A stretch of 11,193 nt of DNA. Source: Rikenella sp. GTDB lineage: Bacteria > Bacteroidota > Bacteroidia > Bacteroidales > Rikenellaceae. Positions 7,386 to 11,193 of this stretch are shown piece after piece. The DNA lies in contig JAIDFC010000049.1 in the NCBI GenBank assembly GCA_029054535.1, forward strand, positions 1 through 11,193, given 5' to 3'. How positions within the stretch are numbered: position 1 is the first letter of the stretch; each line of letters opens with the position of its first letter. The notes beneath the pieces are model-generated. The model was not told the DNA's origin and did not search any database. It worked only from the letters and a program-made list of their open reading frames with translations. Both the position numbers and the translations under genes were made by a program.

Positions 7386-7429
7386 TTCCGAGCAAACACC
7401 GGTTCTCGCGTGCCGAACGGCACCGGTCC
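7386..7429 (+). repeat. 44-bp GAGCAAAC direct repeat, unit R1
   Basis: The unit contains GAGCAAAC (7390-7397), a CGCGTGCCGAACGGCACCGG stretch that can form a small hairpin, and GTCC. It is followed by a 40-bp extension (7438-7477) with a hairpin, CGCGACC-ata-GGTCGCG (7454-7470). That extension recurs inverted at 11024-11063. Confidence 0.7.
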
Positions 7430-7544
7430 GCCGCAGTGGATGGCGGCGACCCGCGCGACCATAGGTCGCGGTTTATTACGAAGCAAAACCCATCGCGCGG
7501 TCAAAGAAGTTTTGGAATTAAGAGGGCTGAAGCCAGCGGAGGCT

Positions 7545-7588
7545 TGCCGAGCAAACTCCAGCTTTCGAGTGCCGAGCGGCACCGGCCC
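7545..7588 (+). repeat. 44-bp GAGCAAAC direct repeat, unit R2
   Basis: Same unit as R1 and R3, offset 159 bases from R1: GAGCAAACTCCAG, then a Cys-free GC segment GAGTGCCGAGCGGCACCGG and CCC. The sequence after the unit is not shared with R1. Confidence 0.68.
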
Positions 7589-7655
7589 TCCGCCCGGGGT
7601 GGCTTCGGCCCGTCATGGGGGAGATCTCGGAGTAAGGCGGGCGATGGCAGAACCT

Positions 7656-7726
7656 TTCTGAGCAAACTCCAGTCTTCGCGTGCCGAGTTGCACCAGGTCG
7701 GACGCCCGGCGGCCGTCCCGCGCGCC
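7656..7726 (+). repeat. 44-bp GAGCAAAC direct repeat, unit R3, with trailing 19-bp repeat
   Basis: The unit spans 7656-7699, 111 bases after R2, and includes GAGCAAACTCCAG and CGCGTGCCGAG. It is followed at 7708-7726 by GGCGGCCGTCCCGCGCGCC, an exact copy of 7311-7329. Confidence 0.68.
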
Positions 7727-7770
7727 CGGGGTCGTGGTTTGTTTCAGAAGAAAGATTCCGGCGAGAATGG

Positions 7771-7860
7771 CCGACTCGCAGAGTCGGTCGGCCCGCAGCC
7801 CTTCCACGGCGGAGGGCCGAAGTTTCGCTGCGCTCCATCGTCCTCTCCGCGGGCTGCGGG
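7771..7860 (+). repeat. Triloop hairpin followed by a long two-part stem-loop
   Basis: CCGACTC-gca-GAGTCGG (7771-7787) is a perfect 7-bp hairpin. Next to it CCCGCAGCCC (7792-7801) pairs with GGGCTGCGGG (7851-7860), and inside that GCGGAG (7809-7814) pairs with CTCCGC (7845-7850). This gives 16 bp of stem with one asymmetric bulge. There is no U tract, so it is not an ordinary terminator. Confidence 0.65.
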
Positions 7861-7921
7861 TCGCGCACCGCTGGGCGCAGTTAGCCGGCTAAGCGCGAGC
7901 CGGATCTGTTGCGGAATCGGG

Positions 7922-7995
7922 AACCGCGACTCTACGAGTCGCCGGCCTCGGAGCGGGGCGAACGCCATAGGCGGGCGCCAGGGGCGCGCCCGAGG
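7922..7995 (+). repeat. 74-bp repeat module, copy X (inverted copy at 10754-10827)
   Basis: Starts AACCGCGACTC, includes the hairpin GCGACTC-tac-GAGTCGC (7926-7942), then a GGCCTCGGAGCGG segment and the palindromic GGGGCGCGCCC. It ends 29 bases before the ATG at 8025. About 5 mismatches separate it from copy Y; two lie in the hairpin loop and none in the stem. Confidence 0.8.
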
Positions 7996-8024
7996 TGAAA
8001 AAACAGTCGAAGAACAGATAACGA

Positions 8025-9059
8025 ATGAGCCTGGATCTGACGCGGCAAAGTCTGCTGAAAACACTCTTTTATTTCGTGTTGTTGGCAGTGATATTTTGGG
8101 GCGCCGAGCTTGTCCAACCGGCTCGGTCGGGGGTCGTTGCGGCCGCACACGCCGCTCCGGTCGTCGCGCCTACGGCCGGGATGCCGCTCGGAACCTTGAT
8201 CGACTCCTGGATCGGATACCTGCCGGGAATCGGGATTCTGCTCTGCTCGATCCTGGTCTTCATCAACTCGTTTTTCGTTACCCGAATCGTCATCCGGAAC
8301 GTCATCTTCCTCGAACGAACCTACATGCCGGCGATCATCTATCTGCTGGCCAGCTCCGGATACTACAACTCGTACATGAGCTTCCGACCGCTGCTGGTGG
8401 CATTTCTGTTGCTCGTGGCGGTCGAAATCATCTTCCGAAGCTACAACTACAAAGGACTCGCTACGGGACCTTATCTGACGGTCGGCTTTATTCTGGGGGC
8501 GGCCGGCGTCATCTACGCTCCGGCCTTGCCGCTCGTGGCGTTGATTCCGGTGGGGTTCTCGCTCTTCAGGCTGTTCGACATCCGGGAATGGGTCGCCGCG
8601 TTCGGCGGATGGCTCCTGCCGATGTTCTTCAGCGCATATGCCGTGTGGTGCACCGGCGGAGAATTTCTGAGCGTCTTCCGATCGTGCCGAGAGGCGCTGA
8701 TGACACCGCTAAAACTCCCGTCGGTCAAGCTATTCAGCAGCTTCGAGTGGACTTTCATCGGGTGTGTCGCCGTTCTCTTCGTCCTCTCGATCATCACCTT
8801 CCTCGGACGCAGCAGAAGCTACAAACTCAAACCGTTCAAGGTCTACATCTTCTTCATCTGGATGTTCGTCGTCTCGGTGCTGATCCTGGCCTTCGTGCCC
8901 TGCCGGTCGCTCTACCAACTCCCCATCCTCGCGATCCCGCTCTCGGTCATCATCCCGACCTACTTCAACAGCCGGAAACCGAACTTCCTCTCCAACTTCC
9001 TCTATGCCTTAATGATGGGATGTGCCGTGGTGATCCATCTCTTGCCGTTTTTCTTGTAA
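8025..9059 (+). CDS. Polytopic inner-membrane protein, DUF6427-like
   Basis: A 344-aa, strongly hydrophobic protein with about eight or nine predicted membrane segments, the first at residues 12-28. Conserved-looking features between segments are RNVIFLERTYMPA, the FRPLLVAFLLL segment followed by IIFRSYNYK, and VIYAPALPLVALIP followed by FDIREWVAAFGGWLLP. This pattern fits the Bacteroidetes family DUF6427 as I remember it; no alignment was possible. The biochemical role is unknown. Members can lie near purD or upp in Bacteroidetes genomes (memory, not checked), which would fit its position here downstream of purD. ATG 8025 has only a weak upstream AAGAA, and no TAnnTTTG promoter was seen. Codons end mainly in C or G, as in its neighbours. 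It converges on kbl. Confidence 0.85.
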   Translation: MSLDLTRQSLLKTLFYFVLLAVIFWGAELVQPARSGVVAAAHAAPVVAPTAGMPLGTLIDSWIGYLPGIGILLCSILVFINSFFVTRIVIRNVIFLERTYMPAIIYLLASSGYYNSYMSFRPLLVAFLLLVAVEIIFRSYNYKGLATGPYLTVGFILGAAGVIYAPALPLVALIPVGFSLFRLFDIREWVAAFGGWLLPMFFSAYAVWCTGGEFLSVFRSCREALMTPLKLPSVKLFSSFEWTFIGCVAVLFVLSIITFLGRSRSYKLKPFKVYIFFIWMFVVSVLILAFVPCRSLYQLPILAIPLSVIIPTYFNSRKPNFLSNFLYALMMGCAVVIHLLPFFL

Positions 9060-9078
9060 TTTCATTGGCTACTGTATG

Positions 9079-9138
9079 GAACCGTTCTTTTTCTGAAGAA
9101 AAAGAACCAAAAAGACTTCCGGCGATACTGCGTATCGC
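9079..9138 (+). repeat. Two-hairpin 3'-region element M2
   Basis: GTTCTTTTTC-tgaa-GAAAAAGAAC (9084-9107) is followed by CAAAAAGACTTCCG and then GCGATAC-tgc-GTATCGC (9122-9138). It lies 20 bases after the stop at 9059, in the likely 3' UTR. The matching element in the kbl 3' region is at 9278-9346 on the other strand. Confidence 0.65.
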
Positions 9139-9184
9139 ATGGGCTGCCGTAGTCAAGAGCCTTGCAGCCTTATTGTTGGGCTAA

Positions 9185-9233
9185 AAAAATGGGGTGGGCT
9201 AAGGTATAACAACCTTCAGCCCACCCCATTTTT
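9185..9233. terminator. Long bidirectional intrinsic terminator between convergent genes
   Basis: AAAAATGGGGTGGGCT (9185-9200) pairs with AGCCCACCCCATTTTT (9218-9233). AAGGT/ACCTT continues inside over loop ATAACA, with one bulged C at 9217. This is 21 bp of stem with A-runs on the left and T-runs on the right, so it can terminate both the membrane-protein transcript and the kbl transcript. Confidence 0.92.
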
Positions 9234-9277
9234 CAGCCCAAAAGTAAATCGAAGACTATTCAACTAAGAACGGTCAT

Positions 9278-9346
9278 CGGATGCGCTAGCATCCGGGAAA
9301 GTTTTTCTGGTTCTCTTTGTTAACAAAGAGAACAGTTCCCTCCTGT
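9278..9346 (-). repeat. Two-hairpin 3'-region element M3, with a 24-bp perfect palindrome
   Basis: The palindrome 9310-9333 (half-site GTTCTCTTTGTT) has no spacer. A second hairpin, CGGATGC-gcta-GCATCCG, lies at 9278-9295. Read on the minus strand (kbl transcript), the order is long stem, CAGAAAAACTTTCC, then short hairpin, the same as M2 in the other gene's transcript. It lies 35 bases beyond the kbl stop. Confidence 0.68.
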
Positions 9347-9381
9347 TGCGAAGAAATACAAAAGAAACGTGGCAAAAAGAT

Positions 9382-10587
9382 TTATTTCAAGACGCCGAGT
9401 TTGCGGCCGATCTTCGTAAACGCTTCGATACAACGATCCAAGTGGACGCGTTCATGCCCCGCCGAGACCTGTACACGAATACGCGCCTGGTCTTTCGGCA
9501 CCACCGGATAGTAGAACCCCGTTACGTAGATCCCCTCGTCGAGCAGTTCGGCTGCGAAGTCCTGCGAGAGTTTGGCGTCGTAGAGCATCACGGCACAGAT
9601 CGCCGACTGAGTCGGTTTGATGTCGAAGCCGGCCGCGATCATCCGGTCGCGGAAGTAGGCCACGTTTTCGGCCAGCTTCGTGTGAAGCGCATCGCTTTCG
9701 GCCAGCATCCGGAAGGTTTCGATCCCCGCGCCAACCACCGCCGGCGGAATCGAGTTCGAGAAGAGATACGGCCGCGACCGTTGGCGCAGCATATCGATGA
9801 TCTCTTTGCGTCCGGTGGTGAACCCGCCGACAGCGCCGCCGAATGCCTTGCCGAGCGTCCCGGTGATGATGTCCACCCGTCCGCGCACGTCGAACAGCTC
9901 CGTAACCCCGCGCCCCGTCGGTCCGACCACCCCTGCCGAGTGGCATTCGTCGACCATCACCAGCGCGTCGTACTTTTCGGCCAGTTCGCAGATCCGGTCC
10001 ATCGGCGCCACGTTGCCGTCCATCGAGAAAACGCCGTCCGTTACGATGATCCGGAACCGTTGCGCCTGAGCCAACTGGAGTTGCGTCTCGAGGTCCTCCA
10101 TATCCGCATTCGCATACCGATATCGTTTGGCCTTGCAGAGCCGCACCCCATCGATGATCGAAGCGTGGTTCAACGCATCCGAGATAATGGCATCTTCTTC
10201 GCCCAGGATCGGCTCGAACACCCCGCCGTTCGCGTCGAAACAAGCGGCATAAAGAATCGTCTCTTCCGTCCCGAAGTAGTCCGAAATCGCCCGTTCGAGC
10301 TCTTTGTGGATGTCCTGAGTCCCACAGATGAACCGAACAGACGACATCCCGTACCCATGCGTGTCCATCGCCCGTTTGGCCGCCTCGATCAGCCGAGGGT
10401 TGTTCGACAGCCCCAGATAATTATTAGCGCAAAAGTTCAATACCGTCTTATCCCCTCGTCCCTGCGGGTCGGCGACGGTGATTTCGGCCTGCTGGCTGTC
10501 GGTGATGATTCGTTCGCGTTTATACAGTCCGGCGGCTTCGATCGCGGCCAGCTCTTCGGTCAGGTGTTGTTTGATTTTTCCGTACAT
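9382..10587 (-). CDS. kbl: Glycine C-acetyltransferase (2-amino-3-ketobutyrate CoA ligase)
   Basis: This PLP enzyme cleaves 2-amino-3-ketobutyrate with CoA to give glycine and acetyl-CoA, the second step of threonine breakdown through threonine dehydrogenase, in the cytoplasm. The 401-aa length matches E. coli Kbl (about 398). Fold-type I alpha-oxoamine synthase motifs are visible: NFCANNYLGLSNNP (51-64), GYGMSSVRFICGTQ (78-91), DALNHASIIDG (137-147), VDECHSAG with PLP-contact D213 and H216, and TGTLGKAFGG with the Schiff-base K247. SVRFICGTQDIHKELE favours Kbl over the related BioF and HemA. ATG 10587 follows a good promoter box. No threonine dehydrogenase gene lies in the window. The gene ends convergent to the membrane-protein gene. 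Confidence 0.96.
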   Translation of the reverse strand: MYGKIKQHLTEELAAIEAAGLYKRERIITDSQQAEITVADPQGRGDKTVLNFCANNYLGLSNNPRLIEAAKRAMDTHGYGMSSVRFICGTQDIHKELERAISDYFGTEETILYAACFDANGGVFEPILGEEDAIISDALNHASIIDGVRLCKAKRYRYANADMEDLETQLQLAQAQRFRIIVTDGVFSMDGNVAPMDRICELAEKYDALVMVDECHSAGVVGPTGRGVTELFDVRGRVDIITGTLGKAFGGAVGGFTTGRKEIIDMLRQRSRPYLFSNSIPPAVVGAGIETFRMLAESDALHTKLAENVAYFRDRMIAAGFDIKPTQSAICAVMLYDAKLSQDFAAELLDEGIYVTGFYYPVVPKDQARIRVQVSAGHERVHLDRCIEAFTKIGRKLGVLK

Positions 10588-10615
10588 AACCTGGTATGAT
10601 TGTTATTTATCCCTG

Positions 10616-10646
10616 CAAAATTATTCTTTTGCCGGAACAAAAGCAA
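10616..10646 (-). promoter_or_regulatory. kbl: Putative kbl promoter (TAATTTTG with upstream TTG)
   Basis: On the minus strand TAATTTTG (10616-10623) matches the Bacteroidetes -7 box TAnnTTTG, with TTG (10644-10646) 20 bases upstream as the -33 element. It gives a leader of about 20-25 bases before ATG 10587. This is the best promoter in the window. Confidence 0.72.
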
Positions 10647-10753
10647 CGGAAAAAAGGGCGGATCGTTCATCCGGAATGGAGCCCGGCGGAACCGCTTGTC
10701 GACCTGCCGGTTCAGGGTCTGCCGGCCGAAATGCGTTTTCAAGAAAACTTCGT

Positions 10754-10827
10754 CCTCGGGCGCGCCCCCAGCGCCCGCCTATGGCGTTCGCTCCGCTCCG
10801 AGGCCGGCGACTCTTTGAGTCGCGGTT
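10754..10827 (-). repeat. 74-bp repeat module, copy Y (inverted copy of 7922-7995)
   Basis: On the minus strand it reads AACCGCGACTC-aaa-GAGTCGC (hairpin 10807-10823), then GGCCTCGGAGCGG and GGGGCGCGCCC. It aligns without gaps to copy X with about 5 mismatches. Like X it points toward the start of a downstream gene (kbl), but ends 166 bases from it. Confidence 0.8.
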
Positions 10828-11023
10828 GCCTTCAGACTTGCGGTTGGTTTCGGCTCGTTTCTATTGAAGACAACCGGTTCCACCGAGGAAAATCGCCCTT
10901 CGGGGGAAGTTGGCGCATTCCCTCTAACCCGCTCGAGCCGCATTTTGTTATTGGGAAAAAGTAGGGCGCTAAACTTGGCTCCACCGAATGGCGCCGCCCC
11001 CTGGCAATCCCCCGATTAATTGC

Positions 11024-11063
11024 AACAAACCGCGATCGCAGATCGCGCGGATCGCCGCCATCC
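11024..11063 (-). repeat. 40-bp module R4 (inverted relative of 7438-7477)
   Basis: On the minus strand GGATGGCGGCGATCCGCGCG is followed by ATC-tgc-GAT and then CGCGGTTTGTT. It matches the R1 extension at about 33 of 40 positions. In the hairpin a C-G pair of R1 is replaced by a T-A pair here, and the triloop is entirely different. Confidence 0.7.
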
Positions 11064-11193
11064 CCGGCGGCGGGACGCAATCCTGAATCGCTGACGCGAA
11101 GGTTGCGTTCCTTGCAGGCGGCAATCCGAAGCCTCGGAAAAATCCACCTCGGCCGTCGCACACCTTCCTCCAAGATCTCCCCCTTGACGGGCC

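Larger units (their letters stand above)
6696..8024. other. 1.3-kb gene-free region made of GC-rich repeats and hairpins
   Basis: No convincing gene is present between purD and the membrane-protein gene. Long open frames exist in several phases on both strands, as expected from high GC. The one on the plus strand runs on through the real gene at 8025. The stretch is built from repeat modules listed separately: two covarying stem-loop elements, three 44-bp direct repeats, a 19-bp exact direct repeat (7311-7329 and 7708-7726, each followed 27-28 bases from its start by GGTTTGTTT), a long hairpin, and a 74-bp module with an inverted copy further right. No TAnnTTTG box was found by eye in it. Confidence 0.75.
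10660..11193. other. Gene-free right end with inverted copies of the upstream repeats
   Basis: No recognisable gene is present. The minus-strand frame at 10832-11173 is open but runs through repeat Y's neighbour and repeat R4, and shows no family. Contents are a GTTTTC-aa-GAAAAC hairpin (10736-10749), copy Y (10754-10827) and R4 (11024-11063). Between 10830 and 11020 I see nothing supported. Confidence 0.65.

Noticed and set aside
7386..7726. CRISPR array
   Set aside because: Only three 44-bp imperfect repeats with unequal spacing (159 and 111 bases) and no cas genes.
6696..8024. Insertion sequence
   Set aside because: No transposase reading frame was recognised in the window. The repeats are short and non-coding.
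7145..9184. 679-codon plus-strand open frame across the repeats and the membrane-protein gene
   Set aside because: It overlaps the real gene at 8025-9059 in another frame and has no recognisable domain. It is an effect of high GC and few stops.
9346..10599. 417-codon plus-strand open frame opposite kbl (similarly 3202-4626 opposite the S46 gene and 1285-2703 opposite tatD)
   Set aside because: These are antisense shadows of confidently identified genes, with Arg/Pro/His-rich low-complexity composition.
10832..11173. 113-codon minus-strand open frame at the right edge
   Set aside because: It consists largely of repeat R4 and flanking sequence, with no recognisable domain or start context.

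Overview
The window looks like a chromosomal segment from a GC-rich member of the Bacteroidales, probably near Alistipes/Rikenellaceae. This placement is inferred. It rests on TAnnTTTG promoter boxes, gene starts without a clear Shine-Dalgarno, and a gene set typical of the group: a GH89 glycosidase, an S46 dipeptidyl-peptidase, a small PH-domain membrane protein and a DUF6427-like membrane protein.

Layout. Bases 2-2655 (+) hold a likely operon: the C-terminal part of an alpha-N-acetylglucosaminidase (GH89), a TatD-family metal-dependent nuclease, and a two-TM PH-domain protein. Bases 2656-3105 carry no convincing gene but contain strong hairpins and a stop-separated, protein-like minus-strand frame. 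They end in the terminator of the next gene. Bases 3106-5238 (-) encode an S46 peptidase with a signal peptide and a full catalytic triad; the specificity-position Gly points to the DPP7 rather than the DPP11 type. It diverges from purD (5385-6695, +) through two back-to-back promoter boxes only 2 bp apart. After purD come about 1.3 kb without a gene (6696-8024), packed with GC-rich repeats and hairpins. Then come a polytopic membrane protein (8025-9059, +) and, convergent with it, kbl (9382-10587, -). A long bidirectional terminator at 9185-9233 lies between them. From 10660 to the right edge there is again no gene, only inverted copies of the repeats seen upstream.

The genes are housekeeping or accessory: glycan breakdown, periplasmic peptide digestion, purine synthesis and threonine/glycine metabolism. 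I see no defence, CRISPR or toxin system. The unusual content is the repeat family. Two tandem multi-stem elements (6938-7012 and 7113-7184) keep the same architecture and the same GAGA loop while their stems differ by compensatory changes. At least eight short hairpins with 6-7 bp stems and mostly 3-nt loops sit in otherwise conserved repeat modules. A 74-bp module occurs as inverted copies on either side of the membrane protein-kbl pair. A two-hairpin element occurs in both 3' regions flanking the bidirectional terminator, with a partial third copy between the S46 gene and purD. These look like a dispersed structured-repeat family of unknown function.
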